This document shows, in pieces, positions 16,408-25,496 of a DNA stretch of 64,000 bases (the stretch's first letter is position 1; every line of letters begins with the position of its first letter). The DNA comes from Granulosicoccus sp964390335 (GTDB lineage: Bacteria > Pseudomonadota > Gammaproteobacteria > Granulosicoccales > Granulosicoccaceae), in the NCBI GenBank assembly GCA_964390335.1, contig CAYMHU010000010.1, forward strand, positions 44,424 to 108,423, in the 5' to 3' direction. Below the pieces are notes generated by a model. That model was given only the letters and a program-made list of their open reading frames with translations. It did no database searches and was not told the origin of the DNA. The position numbers were made by a program, and so were the translations under genes.

Positions 16408-18087
16408 ATGATGAAGAAACCGCATTTCCGCAAAAGCAAAATTGGACTGGCCATACTGGCCACCGTATCGCTCCTATCAGCATGTGGTGGTGGCACCGGC
16501 ACTACCACCGATACACAAGGCACGGTCAGAACTTCTGAAGACCAAGCTGCACCTCCCAGCTCAATGCTGGCGTTGTCGGTGTATCTCCCAACTCGCGTAA
16601 TGAATCTCGGCATCCCAGTCGATGTTGTTGCAACCATCGCTGGTGAAACTCGTACACTGAATAAAAATGGCGACGTGTATACGCTGGACGTTGGTTTGCC
16701 GTTATTCAGAGAATACGCATTGTTTCTTGCCGCTCAACGGGCCGATGATGGCCTGTTGCTGGCCCATGCAACAACGCAAGTGAGCACAGATGCTAACGAT
16801 GTGCCGTTGGCGGTACCCAAACAGCTGTTCAGCACCGATATCGATGATGACAGCGATGGATTTGACAACATTTCAGAAATTGAACGTGGTTCTGAACCAA
16901 CTCAACAAAGTGAAGATTTCGATGGCGATGGTTTGGCCAATGAAAATGACAGTGATGATGACAACGATGGTATTCCGGATGCTTACGATGCATTCCCATT
17001 AGATGCGAACGAGACGGTAGATACTGACGGCGATGGCATTGGCGACAACCGCGACCGCGACGATGATAATGACTCCATATTAGATGTCGACGATAAGTTT
17101 CCATTAGACGCCAACGAAAGTCTCGACCTTGACTTGGATGGTCTAGGTAATGGCGTTGATCTGGATGATGATGGCGACGGCACAATTGATTTAGCCGACC
17201 CGCAGCCTTCAAACCCTAATATTACGGGTAACGAAGATTCAGACGGTGATGGCGTACGAGATCTTGAAGACAGCTTCCCTTACGATGCGAACGAGCACAA
17301 CGATGCAGACGGTGACGGCATTGGAGACAACGCTGACCTTGATGATGATAATAACGGTGTGCCGGATAATCAGGACAACTCGATTGTTGGCATTCCCTTT
17401 TCTAACCGGGTACCCACCATTGATGGCGCGTATGGCTGGTGGGAATGGAGCGATGCAGCACGTACCGATAACAAAGGTAACTACCTATCAATTAATCACC
17501 TAATGATTGATGAAAAAGGTGTATTCGAAGACGGCGCTGGTACCAGTGGTTACTACAGCTATTACCAAGATAATTACTGGCGTGCAAAGCACGATGGAAC
17601 GAACTTATATGTACTGATTGTTGTGCGCAACGAGCCATTTTTTGAACACTTCAGTGATTCAACCGACATCTGGCACGATGACACGGTAGAACTGTATTTT
17701 GATATTGGCAATGATAAAGCAAGCTCGTTTGGCAGTGATGACTTTCAACGACTGTTTCGTTACGACCATGATGCCAGCGACAACGTGCTGGACGGTTTCC
17801 ACGCAGCGACAGGAATGAGCACTCAGTATCGCTCTAGTCGTGCAATGGAAATGGCAAATCAAACCCATTCCATTTATGAGATCTCCGTCAGCCTGTCTTC
17901 GATTGGATTGTCGCCTGAACAGCGTTTTGGTTTGGATGTGCAAATCAATGATGATGACGATGGTGGAGACCGAGATAGCAAATGGGCCTGGTTCGCACCG
18001 TCATATCAGGACAACAGCTGGAATGACCCAAGCTTGTTTGGCACGGCAGTGTTGGCCCCAATACGCAATACCAATAACGCTGACTAA
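16408..18087 (+). CDS. Lipoprotein with calcium-binding (TSP3-like) repeats and C-terminal CBM9-like domain
   Basis: The N-terminus is a lipoprotein signal with lipobox (LLSACGGG). Residues about 140-325 are rich in DxDxDGxxD repeats such as DTDGDGIGDNRDRDDDND, typical of thrombospondin type 3 or EF-hand-like calcium sites. The last 230 residues resemble the CBM9/DOMON sugar-binding fold (TIDGAYGWWEWSDAA; HDDTVELYFDIGND; SIYEISVSLSSIGL). It probably binds plant or algal polysaccharide at the cell surface. I use the ATG at 16408, preceded by AGGA at 8 bases; the ATG at 16399 has AGG directly against it. No catalytic motif is visible. A strong terminator follows. Confidence 0.8.
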   Translation: MMKKPHFRKSKIGLAILATVSLLSACGGGTGTTTDTQGTVRTSEDQAAPPSSMLALSVYLPTRVMNLGIPVDVVATIAGETRTLNKNGDVYTLDVGLPLFREYALFLAAQRADDGLLLAHATTQVSTDANDVPLAVPKQLFSTDIDDDSDGFDNISEIERGSEPTQQSEDFDGDGLANENDSDDDNDGIPDAYDAFPLDANETVDTDGDGIGDNRDRDDDNDSILDVDDKFPLDANESLDLDLDGLGNGVDLDDDGDGTIDLADPQPSNPNITGNEDSDGDGVRDLEDSFPYDANEHNDADGDGIGDNADLDDDNNGVPDNQDNSIVGIPFSNRVPTIDGAYGWWEWSDAARTDNKGNYLSINHLMIDEKGVFEDGAGTSGYYSYYQDNYWRAKHDGTNLYVLIVVRNEPFFEHFSDSTDIWHDDTVELYFDIGNDKASSFGSDDFQRLFRYDHDASDNVLDGFHAATGMSTQYRSSRAMEMANQTHSIYEISVSLSSIGLSPEQRFGLDVQINDDDDGGDRDSKWAWFAPSYQDNSWNDPSLFGTAVLAPIRNTNNAD

Positions 18088-18104
18088 TCGATGTGAAGCC
18101 CTTC

Positions 18105-18133
18105 AGCCCCGCTCTTCTGCGGGGCTTTTTTTT
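18105..18133 (+). terminator. Rho-independent terminator
   Basis: The inverted repeat AGCCCCGC / GCGGGGCT with a 6-base loop is followed by eight T. It lies 17 bases after the stop codon of the CBM9 lipoprotein gene. Confidence 0.92.
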
Positions 18134-18171
18134 GCTAGACTTTTTCTTGCTAGATATGAACACGCGGAAAA

Positions 18172-18202
18172 CCTGGGTTCACACGAGACATGTAAACCCA
18201 GG
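18172..18202 (-). terminator. Candidate terminator hairpin for the DUF937 gene
   Basis: Arms CCTGGGTT and AACCCAGG are perfectly complementary with a 15-base loop. On the minus strand it lies 25 bases after the stop of the DUF937 gene and is followed by only four T, so it is a weak candidate. Confidence 0.4.
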
Positions 18203-18226
18203 GGGTGTCTATAAAGATAAAACGGT

Positions 18227-18637
18227 TTATTTTTTTAGAAAACCTTTGGCCATATCCATTAAGCCATCAGCGCCACCGCCAGTGAGCGACTCCATAAGGT
18301 TACCGCCAGAACTCGCTTTATCAAGCAAACTAGGCAATACATCTTTTAACTGTGATGCGGCAGTATCCGTGTCTACACCCAACTTGTTGGCCACATTAGA
18401 CACACCTTCTTCACCGAAAACCGATTTGACCTGATCGGCAGATATTTCCTGATTATCGCCATCGCCCAAAAAAGACTCCAGCTGTTCACCCATACCACCG
18501 GCTTTCATTTTTTCCATGATGCCGCCCAAATCCAGGCCTTCACCACTGGTTAAACCAGACAGTGCTTCCATCATGCCGCCCGCTTGATCACCTAGTTTGT
18601 CACCAAGCAACTGCTGACCCATTTTAAGTAAGTCCAC
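18227..18637 (-). CDS. DUF937/YidB-like protein
   Basis: A 136-residue protein rich in Gly, Leu, Met and Asp (LGDKLGDQAGGMMEALSGL; LPSLLDKASSGGNLMESLTGGG) that matches the DUF937/YidB pattern. The C-terminal half has the family feature SADQVKSVFGEEGVSNVANKLG followed by a Leu-rich helix. The function of the family is unknown. The start is a GTG at 18637 with AGGA six to eight bases before it. Three 10-base direct repeats lie about 70-100 bases upstream. Confidence 0.75.
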   Translation of the reverse strand: MDLLKMGQQLLGDKLGDQAGGMMEALSGLTSGEGLDLGGIMEKMKAGGMGEQLESFLGDGDNQEISADQVKSVFGEEGVSNVANKLGVDTDTAASQLKDVLPSLLDKASSGGNLMESLTGGGADGLMDMAKGFLKK

Positions 18638-18707
18638 GCTATATCCTCATGTAATGGTTAGAAAACTGACCATTGCATTGTGTGCTCTTGAGTCGGACTA
18701 TTCAAGT

Positions 18708-18737
18708 TAAATCGAACTAAATCGAATTAAATCGAAC
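18708..18737. repeat. Three 10-base direct repeats (TAAATCGAAY)
   Basis: The unit TAAATCGAAC/T occurs three times end to end, one helical turn apart. It lies between two minus-strand genes, in the region where a promoter of the DUF937 gene would be. Regulator binding is possible but unproven. Confidence 0.6.
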
Positions 18738-18740
18738 TGA

Positions 18741-19091
18741 CTAATGCAGGAGGAAGTAATCCACGAAATAACGACCGCCTTTTAACGCGATTGTTTGCAC
18801 AGCCATGACTTGGCCGGCCGTTTGGGAAAAATGTTGATTCCAGACTAGCGTGAACGATTTTTCTTTGCGAAAAATAGAAACCAACTCACGCTGACCTGGC
18901 TCACCCCACAGACCTTCGTAGTTATCGCAGGCTTGTAAGAACGATTCTGGGCTGCCTGTACTTTTTAGCTGTACAGAGAAATGGCAGGTGTGCAGGGCAA
19001 AATCGCGGCGAGCCAATCCACGCATGATGTCGTCCATCATAGGATTGGCCACTTTAAGGATGTCGTCGTCTTGTAATTCTAGGCAGCTCAT
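18741..19091 (-). CDS. Hypothetical protein
   Basis: A 116-residue soluble protein that I do not recognise. A good ribosome-binding site (CAGGTG) precedes the ATG, and composition is that of a normal protein (GRYFVDYFLLH at the end). The middle, LWGEPGQRELVSIFRKEKSF, and the beta-rich C-terminus resemble small DUF3887- or NTF2-like folds, but this is only an impression. It stands alone between the RMF-like gene and the DUF937 gene on the same strand. Confidence 0.6.
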   Translation of the reverse strand: MSCLELQDDDILKVANPMMDDIMRGLARRDFALHTCHFSVQLKSTGSPESFLQACDNYEGLWGEPGQRELVSIFRKEKSFTLVWNQHFSQTAGQVMAVQTIALKGGRYFVDYFLLH

Positions 19092-19165
19092 GGCACCTGA
19101 TTTTACAACGACTCGCCGTGTTTGAGTAGTCTTGACGCAGATTGCGTCAGACTAGCGAGAATTGA

Positions 19166-19384
19166 TTATTCGCGGTTTTGCTTACCCATACGATAACCAC
19201 GGTACCACTCTTTCTCCAGCTCTTTAGTTGCGAAATAAGAATGATGGCAGTTAGAGGGTGTTGTGCCCTTAATACCCGCGTCCATGCCGGCTTTGCGCGC
19301 CGAAGACGGCGTCACATGGTGTAACGGTTTGAACGATTCAGAAATAACAGAATTCAAACCAATGAAATCGAAAGTGCGGCTCAT
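19166..19384 (-). CDS. Small basic protein resembling ribosome modulation factor (RMF/CrpP-like)
   Basis: A 72-residue protein whose C-terminal 45 residues follow the RMF pattern: ARKAGMDAGIKG, then NCHHSYFATKELEKEW, then YRGYRMGKQN. RMF dimerises 70S ribosomes in stationary phase. In RMF the middle motif is usually CPY; here it is CHHSY, so the assignment is tentative. I use the ATG at 19384, with GGAG nine bases upstream, rather than the TTG at 19399. It has an extra N-terminal 25 residues (SRTFDFIGLNSV) not found in classical RMF. Confidence 0.5.
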   Translation of the reverse strand: MSRTFDFIGLNSVISESFKPLHHVTPSSARKAGMDAGIKGTTPSNCHHSYFATKELEKEWYRGYRMGKQNRE

Positions 19385-19399
19385 TTTGCGCGGCTCCAA

Positions 19400-19766
19400 A
19401 CATTAACAATAAAACAATAATAAAACCGACCGTAGCCGATTACGTTGGATAGCAAGTTATCACGCAAACTCAGCGCAAAAGGTAATCTGGTTCTCATAGT
19501 GTCTATACCAGTAAGATCGCCAGAACGTAAGATTCAGCTTTTTTGAACAACAACCCGAATTCTGGGTGCATAGCACACAGCTTTTGATTGTCAGACTGAT
19601 CTAATTAAGGCTTGGCTTAGTATTCCCACCGTCAACTTTATGTCAACCATCCAACCAAGGTTGGGTAATACAGCCATCACTACTAAAACTTGAATAGCTG
19701 TCCAGCGGGCATCTTAATCAGAATTGCTCGAGGCTTTGTTGAGCGTCTTCACAAATTGGGATGACT
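19400..19766. other. Intergenic region of 367 bases
   Basis: No convincing gene. It contains a short inverted repeat CCAACC-AA-GGTTGG (19651-19664) and AT-rich stretches near the RMF-like gene that could hold its promoter. It separates the RMF-like gene from the end of glcF. Confidence 0.6.
19651..19664. repeat. Inverted repeat CCAACCAAGGTTGG
   Basis: Perfect 6-base arms around AA, in the intergenic region after glcF. No T run follows on either strand, so it is more likely a protein-binding site than a terminator. Confidence 0.4.
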
Positions 19767-20993
19767 TTACGTATCACTTAACAATTGGTCAATTAGTTCA
19801 ATCCAATGCACAACACGCTGCCCGCTGCCAGCTTGCAAGTGAAGTTGGCACCCAATATTTGCCGTTGCAATGATTTCAGGTTTACCGGCAATAAGCGCCT
19901 TCACTTTATTGTCGCGAAGCTGATGGCTTATTTCAGGTTGAAAAATGGAGTACGTTCCGGCCGAACCACAACAAATATGAGAATCGGCAACGGGCGTGAG
20001 CGTAAAGCCCAGTTTCGTCAACAGCGTTTCCGTTATTTGAGGGAGTTTTTGACCATGTTGCAAGGTGCATGGCGGATGGAATGCTACTGGCCCTATCGAG
20101 GCTGCCTTGTCATGAAATTGCGATAAGTCTTCATCACGCAACACTTCTGAAACATCCTTGCACAGCGCACTTACCCGCTTTGCTTTATCCGCATAGTCCG
20201 GATCATCAGCCAGCACATGCGCGTAGTCTTTTACCATAACACCGCAACCACTGGCGGTGGTAATTAGACATTCAGCACCAGCTTCTATTGCGGGCCACCA
20301 AGCATCGATATTACGCCGCATAAAATCTTTGGCATCACGTTGTTCGTTTAGATGAAAATGTACTGCTCCACAACAACCGGCTTCCGCTGCAGCAATTAGC
20401 TGAATACCCAATGCATGCAACACACGCGAAGTTGCGGCATTAGTCGCGGGGGCCATAGACGGCTGCACACAACCGTCTAATACCAACATGGTTCTGGTGT
20501 GGGAATCAAAGGCCCATTGTCCCGAATGTTGTTTAGCCGGAATGCTGGCACCCAGTGATGCAGGCATGATCCCTTTAAACACCTGACCAAGCTTCAACAG
20601 CGGTTTTACCCGCGACGCATAGGGCAAGACACTCAGCACAGCTTTGCGCATTACACGTTGCTTTAACGGTCGCTCAACCTGCTCTTCTACCAGAGATCGA
20701 CCATGATCCAACAAATGACCGTACTCAACACCTGATGGGCAGGTAGTTTCGCAGTTGCGACAAGTTAAACAGCGATCTAGATGCGTTTGCGTTTCACTGG
20801 TAGGCGTTGCACCTTCAACAACCTGCTTAATTAAATAAATTCGACCGCGCGGGCTGTCTAGTTCATCTCCGAGCAAATTGTATGTTGGACAAGTGGCGAG
20901 ACAAAAGCCGCAATGCACACACTTTCGCAGTGTTTTCTCAGCCTCGATTACGCGCTGATCATTCGCTAAATGTGGAGCTATGATGGTTTGCAT
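19767..20993 (-). CDS. glcF: Glycolate oxidase iron-sulfur subunit GlcF
   Basis: GlcF is the Fe-S subunit of the three-part glycolate dehydrogenase that oxidises glycolate to glyoxylate. The 408-residue protein has two 4Fe-4S motifs, CVHCGFCLATCPTY and CLTCRNCETTCPSG, then two cysteine-rich CCG-type domains (AEAGCCGAVHFHL; SHICCGSAGTYS). All cluster cysteines are present. It follows glcE by 50 bases, and is the third gene of glcDEF. Confidence 0.93.
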   Translation of the reverse strand: MQTIIAPHLANDQRVIEAEKTLRKCVHCGFCLATCPTYNLLGDELDSPRGRIYLIKQVVEGATPTSETQTHLDRCLTCRNCETTCPSGVEYGHLLDHGRSLVEEQVERPLKQRVMRKAVLSVLPYASRVKPLLKLGQVFKGIMPASLGASIPAKQHSGQWAFDSHTRTMLVLDGCVQPSMAPATNAATSRVLHALGIQLIAAAEAGCCGAVHFHLNEQRDAKDFMRRNIDAWWPAIEAGAECLITTASGCGVMVKDYAHVLADDPDYADKAKRVSALCKDVSEVLRDEDLSQFHDKAASIGPVAFHPPCTLQHGQKLPQITETLLTKLGFTLTPVADSHICCGSAGTYSIFQPEISHQLRDNKVKALIAGKPEIIATANIGCQLHLQAGSGQRVVHWIELIDQLLSDT

Positions 20994-21043
20994 AGTGTGA
21001 GCTACTTTTCGCTAATACTTTACTGATGAATATAAACAGGCTG

Positions 21044-22144
21044 CTATTGTTGCACCTGATCCAACTCGGGATGGAACCGGCCAGGGTTAAATAATCGCTT
21101 GGCATCAAAACTGTCGCGCAAACGTCGTTGCAAGTTTTGCATCACACCATTAATGGGTTGAAACAATGGTGTGCCCGACGCAACGGTATCGGCTGAGTAG
21201 CAAGTTGCATGACCTTTAGCAGCAAGCGCCATGGCATAAACGTCATCGGCTGAAATATCTGTTTTACAAAAACGTTGTGCACCGGCCCAATCAATTAACC
21301 AATCTTGTTCAGATACGTCGACATGCGATAACGCTTGGGCATACTCAGGTACGCTGAATCGCCAAAGTACTTTTGCGTTTTTGAAATAATCGTGATTAAG
21401 CTCTTTAATACTGTCCCAAAATTCAGCGCCGTTTTCCAGCACGTCTCCACCAATTATCTTGGCAGCTGCGTTCACTGCAGCAGAACTGCCGCTGAGTCGC
21501 AGGTACTGCTGGTTGCCAATAATGGTAGCCGCACTAAGAGGTAACGATTGTCGCATCAGCTTTATGATTGGACTGTTATCGTTAGGCGTTGATGATTCTT
21601 GCACTAAAGTGAGTTGAGCTTCGGGTAGCGGCAACACTTTCATGGATGTTTCGAGCAACACGCCCAACGTGCCATACGCCCCCACATGTAAACGCGCCGC
21701 ATCATAGCCCGCCACATTTTTCATTACCTCACCACCAAACCGCAAAGCCTGCGCATCACCGTTGATTACACGCATACCCAACACATAATCGCGGACTGAG
21801 CCAGAGAACGGCCTGGCCGGACCCGACAAACCGGTGGCCAACACACCGCCTATCGTACCGTTACCCAATACCGGCGGTTCGAACGGCAACATTTGCCCGT
21901 TGTCTGCCAGCAGTTGATTGAGCTCCGCCATGGGTGTTCCGGCACGAACTGTCACAACTAATTCTGTCGGCTCGTAACTAACAACGCCACGATGTTCCGT
22001 CATGGACAGCGACTTAGCCGTGTTGTCAGGCTGCCCACCCAAAAATGCTTTGCTGTTTGCACCGACAATATTTAAAGGCTGGTTTGCATCAACAGCATCG
22101 CTAACCTGCTGCACCAACAGCGCAGTCTGATCTTGATTTGTCAC
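21044..22144 (-). CDS. glcE: Glycolate oxidase FAD-binding subunit GlcE
   Basis: A 366-residue protein with an FAD_binding_4 domain: SYEPTELVVTVRAGTPMAEL, then PPVLGNGTIGGVLATGLSGP and VMKNVAGYDAARL, all typical of GlcE. It lacks the extended C-terminal domain of GlcD, as expected for this subunit. It starts 2 bases before the glcD stop, so translation is probably coupled. Together with GlcD and GlcF it makes up the membrane-associated glycolate dehydrogenase. Confidence 0.93.
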   Translation of the reverse strand: MTNQDQTALLVQQVSDAVDANQPLNIVGANSKAFLGGQPDNTAKSLSMTEHRGVVSYEPTELVVTVRAGTPMAELNQLLADNGQMLPFEPPVLGNGTIGGVLATGLSGPARPFSGSVRDYVLGMRVINGDAQALRFGGEVMKNVAGYDAARLHVGAYGTLGVLLETSMKVLPLPEAQLTLVQESSTPNDNSPIIKLMRQSLPLSAATIIGNQQYLRLSGSSAAVNAAAKIIGGDVLENGAEFWDSIKELNHDYFKNAKVLWRFSVPEYAQALSHVDVSEQDWLIDWAGAQRFCKTDISADDVYAMALAAKGHATCYSADTVASGTPLFQPINGVMQNLQRRLRDSFDAKRLFNPGRFHPELDQVQQ

Positions 22145-22146
22145 GA

Positions 22147-23706
22147 TTAAAAACGGTCTAGTTCAGGGAATGGAATTTCGTTGTTGTGCACGTGCATTGC
22201 ACCAAACTCTGCGCAGCGTTGCAGTGTTGGCACTGCTTTTCCAGGGTTCAGTAAACCATTGGGATCGAACGCATTTTTAATGGCATGAAACTGTTGCAGG
22301 GAGTCTTCATCGAACTGCACGCACATCTCGTTAATCTTTTCGATGCCAACGCCATGTTCACCGGTGACCGTTCCACCCACTTCCACACACAATAAAAGAA
22401 TTTTACTACCTAAGGCTTCCGTTTTTTCGGTTTCGCCGGGAACGTTAGCATCAAATAAAATTAATGGGTGTAAGTTACCATCGCCCGCATGAAACACATT
22501 CGCAATCGGTAATTCATACTCAGCTGATAACTGTTCCATACGCCGCAACACATACGGTAATTGTGCGCGCGGAATCGTACCATCGATGCAATAGTAATCT
22601 GGCGCTAAGCGACCAACAGCCGGAAATGCAGACTTTCTGCCTTTCCACAGCAATAAGCGCTCTTCTTCTGTTTCGGCCACGCGCAGCTCGGCTACATTGC
22701 AACCTTTAAACACTTGCGATACTTTTTCTATTTGTGAGTTGACTTCTTCGTCCAAGCCGTCGAGCTCACACAGTAATAACGCAGCCGATTCTGTTGGGTA
22801 TCCGCAATTGGCGAACGCTTCAGCCGCCTGCATCGCCGGCTTATCCATTAGCTCAAGACCGGCGGGAATGATACCGGCGGCAATGACTTTTCCGACTGCG
22901 TTACCAGCATCCTCTACGCTATCAAATGCGGCCATAACCAATTTAGCGCTAGGCGGGGTGGGAAGTAGCTTTACAACCACTTCAACAACAACGGCCAGCA
23001 TCCCTTCCGAGCCATTCATCAGCGCCAGCAAATCGTAGCCTGCGCTATCCATACCACCTGACCCGATTGTGACTAAATCACCGTCGATAGTGACAACATC
23101 AATGGACAACACGTTATGCACGGTAAGGCCGTATTTCAGGCAATGCACGCCACCAGAATTCTCTGCCACATTGCCGCCAATCGTGCACGCAATTTGGGAT
23201 GATGGATCCGGTGCATAGTACAGCCCGTAAGGTCGGGCAGCATCTGAGATTGCTAAATTCCTAACGCCAGGCTGCACTCTTGCGTATCCCAGCTTCTCAT
23301 TCAGCTCCAGAATCTGGTTGAATTTAGCCAAGCCCAGTAAGATGCCATCTTCGTGCGGTAACGCGCCGCCCGACAACCCGGTGCCAGCGCCGCGCGCGAC
23401 CACTGGAACCTGCTTGCCACTGGCCCATCGCATTACCGCTTGCACTTGCTCAATTGATTCCGGCAGCACAACCAGCAGCGGTGTTTTCTTAAATACGGTC
23501 AATCCATCCGACTCATAGGGTTTCAGGGCTTCCTGGCTGCTTAAGATACATTGCGAGGGTAATAACGCCGATAATTCGCGGCTGTATCGCTCTCGTTTGA
23601 CTAAACGATCTTGGTTATCCGACGGTACTGCAATGTTCGCGCTGGAAGACATACGGCAACTTAAGTAATCTAAGGGAAGGGTGAATACTACCTTAGAACC
23701 ATGCAT
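22147..23706 (-). CDS. glcD: Glycolate oxidase subunit GlcD
   Basis: A flavoprotein with the FAD-binding segment VVARGAGTGLSGGALP, the IGGNVAENSGGVHCLKYG loop and the C-terminal VTGEHGVGIEK motif of GlcD/D-lactate dehydrogenases; position and partners fix it as GlcD. The GTG/ATG choice matters: the ATG at 23706 has a strong GAGGTAGGT ribosome-binding site, while the ATG at 23652 (MSSSANIAV) is nearer to the usual family start; the first is adopted. A GGTA-N7-TACC palindrome lies 23 bases upstream. No glcC regulator gene is adjacent. Confidence 0.93.
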   Translation of the reverse strand: MHGSKVVFTLPLDYLSCRMSSSANIAVPSDNQDRLVKRERYSRELSALLPSQCILSSQEALKPYESDGLTVFKKTPLLVVLPESIEQVQAVMRWASGKQVPVVARGAGTGLSGGALPHEDGILLGLAKFNQILELNEKLGYARVQPGVRNLAISDAARPYGLYYAPDPSSQIACTIGGNVAENSGGVHCLKYGLTVHNVLSIDVVTIDGDLVTIGSGGMDSAGYDLLALMNGSEGMLAVVVEVVVKLLPTPPSAKLVMAAFDSVEDAGNAVGKVIAAGIIPAGLELMDKPAMQAAEAFANCGYPTESAALLLCELDGLDEEVNSQIEKVSQVFKGCNVAELRVAETEEERLLLWKGRKSAFPAVGRLAPDYYCIDGTIPRAQLPYVLRRMEQLSAEYELPIANVFHAGDGNLHPLILFDANVPGETEKTEALGSKILLLCVEVGGTVTGEHGVGIEKINEMCVQFDEDSLQQFHAIKNAFDPNGLLNPGKAVPTLQRCAEFGAMHVHNNEIPFPELDRF

Positions 23707-23729
23707 TGCACCTACCTCAGAACTGACAA

Positions 23730-23744
23730 GGTAAATTTTCTACC
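23730..23744. promoter_or_regulatory. Candidate operator GGTAAATTTTCTACC upstream of glcD
   Basis: A 15-base inverted repeat, GGTA-N7-TACC, just upstream of the glcD start. Similar sequences occur near zwf and edd (29879-29893, 30057-30071). It resembles the HexR operator shape with G/C outer bases. Which regulator binds is inferred only. Confidence 0.5.
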
Positions 23745-23884
23745 TAAATACCCAGTTTCGAATAAAAAACAATCAAATTACAACATATCGGCAAACCAGT
23801 TAGACACACAGGCATCGCACAAAATACGTTAAAATGCCAGAGCAAAATCTCGCTGTACGAGCCAGTCGGTAAACTACCAGTGTT

Positions 23885-23899
23885 TGTAAGTAAACTACA
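23885..23899. promoter_or_regulatory. Candidate HexR operator upstream of pyk
   Basis: TGTAAGTAAACTACA has the TGTA-N7-TACA form reported for HexR sites in gammaproteobacteria. It lies 65 bases before the pyk start. A hexR gene is in this window, and pyk is a known HexR target in other species. Confidence 0.65.
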
Positions 23900-23964
23900 T
23901 CCTGAGTAGCTCAGCAAAGTATCTTCAATTCACACATTGATGCAAAAGGCAATTAAGTAAAAAA

Positions 23965-25386
23965 ATGAGACGTCGCAGAAACGCAAAAATTATTGCAACC
24001 CTTGGCCCAGCCAGCAATTCGTTTGAAACCATTGGTGAATTATTCGATTCCGGTATCGATGTGTTTCGTTTGAATTTCAGCCACGGTACGCACGAAGATC
24101 ACGCTCGTACGCATAGCTACATCAGGCAGGTTGAAAAAGATCGTGAACGTCCAATAGCCATATTAGCTGACTTACAAGGTCCGAAGCTTCGGGTCGGGTC
24201 TTTCAAGAATAACAAAGCCCTGTTAGAAAACGGTCAGCAGTTCAAGCTTGATATGAACCCGGAAGACGGCGATGAAACACGCGTCTGTTTACCGCACCCG
24301 GAGATATTTGCAGCCCTTGAGGTAGGCGCGCAGCTTCTAGTTAACGATGGAAAATTACGTTTAAAGGTGCAAGAGTTTGACAACGAACATGCCATTACTG
24401 AAGTCATGGTCGGTGGTGAAATCAGCAACAATAAAGGGGTCAATGTTCCAGACGTTATTCTTCCAATTTCGCCGCTAACCGAAAAAGATCGCGAAGATTT
24501 GGAATTTGCATTGGACCTGGGCGTTGACTGGGTGGCCATGTCTTTTGTGCAACGCGGCCAAGATGTAACCGAAATGCGCGACCTGGTAAAACAGCGGGCA
24601 GCCATTATGGCCAAGCTGGAAAAGCCCGCCGCGATAAAGCACTTGGAAGCCATTGTGCAACTGAGCGACAGCGTTATGGTTGCGCGCGGCGATCTTGGTG
24701 TGGAAATGCCGCAAGAAAAAGTACCGGTCATCCAACGCCAGATTGTTCGCGCTGCCAGAAGAGAAGGCAAGCCGGTAGTTATTGCCACGCAAATGCTGGA
24801 ATCGATGATTAGCTCACCGGTGCCAACCCGCGCAGAATCCTCCGATGTCGCCACCGCGATTTACGATGGGTCGGATGCGGTCATGTTGTCGGCAGAAACC
24901 GCTGCAGGTCAATACCCGGTGGAAGCGGCAACCGCCATGAACCGAATCATTATCGAGGTTGAACGCGACCCGCACTATCGAAAATCGATCGATGCCAGCT
25001 TGCCAGCACCTGGCGATACTGTGGCCGATGCCATCAGTTCTTCCCTGCACCATATTTCAAATGTGTTGCCACTTGCGGCCACGTTCACCTACACAGAATC
25101 CGGCTTCAGCAGTTTTCGAGCCGCAAGAGAACGTCCTGAAGCACCGGTCATTGGCTGCACGCCCTATCACGAAACCGCGCGCAAATTGGCGCTGGTCTGG
25201 GGTGTTCATGCTGTATTGTCAGCAGAAATGAGCAATGTTGATGAAATGGTCAGAAACGCCATACAGATTACATTGCGCGAAGGTTTTGGCGAAATGGGCG
25301 AAATAATCGCCATCACGGCTGGAATGCCGTTTGGTCGCACCGGAACCACTAATATGCTGCGTTTAACGCGCCTGAAAGAGCTGTAA
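23965..25386 (+). CDS. pyk: Pyruvate kinase
   Basis: Pyruvate kinase converts phosphoenolpyruvate and ADP to pyruvate and ATP. The 473-residue protein starts RRNAKIIATLGPAS, has the FRLNFSHGTHEDH motif, the active-site region IMAKLEKPAAI, and VMVARGDLGVEMPQEKVP, followed by VIATQMLESM and DGSDAVMLSAETA. The C-terminal domain is complete and ends TTNMLRLTRL. It is monocistronic by position, with a candidate HexR operator upstream, which links it to the Entner-Doudoroff genes nearby. Confidence 0.95.
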   Translation: MRRRRNAKIIATLGPASNSFETIGELFDSGIDVFRLNFSHGTHEDHARTHSYIRQVEKDRERPIAILADLQGPKLRVGSFKNNKALLENGQQFKLDMNPEDGDETRVCLPHPEIFAALEVGAQLLVNDGKLRLKVQEFDNEHAITEVMVGGEISNNKGVNVPDVILPISPLTEKDREDLEFALDLGVDWVAMSFVQRGQDVTEMRDLVKQRAAIMAKLEKPAAIKHLEAIVQLSDSVMVARGDLGVEMPQEKVPVIQRQIVRAARREGKPVVIATQMLESMISSPVPTRAESSDVATAIYDGSDAVMLSAETAAGQYPVEAATAMNRIIIEVERDPHYRKSIDASLPAPGDTVADAISSSLHHISNVLPLAATFTYTESGFSSFRAARERPEAPVIGCTPYHETARKLALVWGVHAVLSAEMSNVDEMVRNAIQITLREGFGEMGEIIAITAGMPFGRTGTTNMLRLTRLKEL

Positions 25387-25496
25387 TTGGGTCTATTTAC
25401 ATTGATTTACACTAAAATAACGTAAACGGCCGATAAGTGGCTAGTTAACCCTTAAAGTATGCATGAGCACCACTTTTAGCTAGGCAAAGTGTACAT

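Noticed and set aside
16829..17212. Minus-strand ORF of 127 residues rich in His and Arg
   Set aside because: It is the complement of the Asp-rich calcium-binding repeats (GAT codons read as ATC/CAT), a shadow.
23904..23914. GAGTAGCTCAG, resembling a tRNA D-arm
   Set aside because: No acceptor stem, anticodon arm or T-arm can be formed around it.
24234..24854. Minus-strand ORF of 206 residues inside pyk
   Set aside because: Pure antisense of a conserved enzyme; Ser/Thr-rich composition and no motif.
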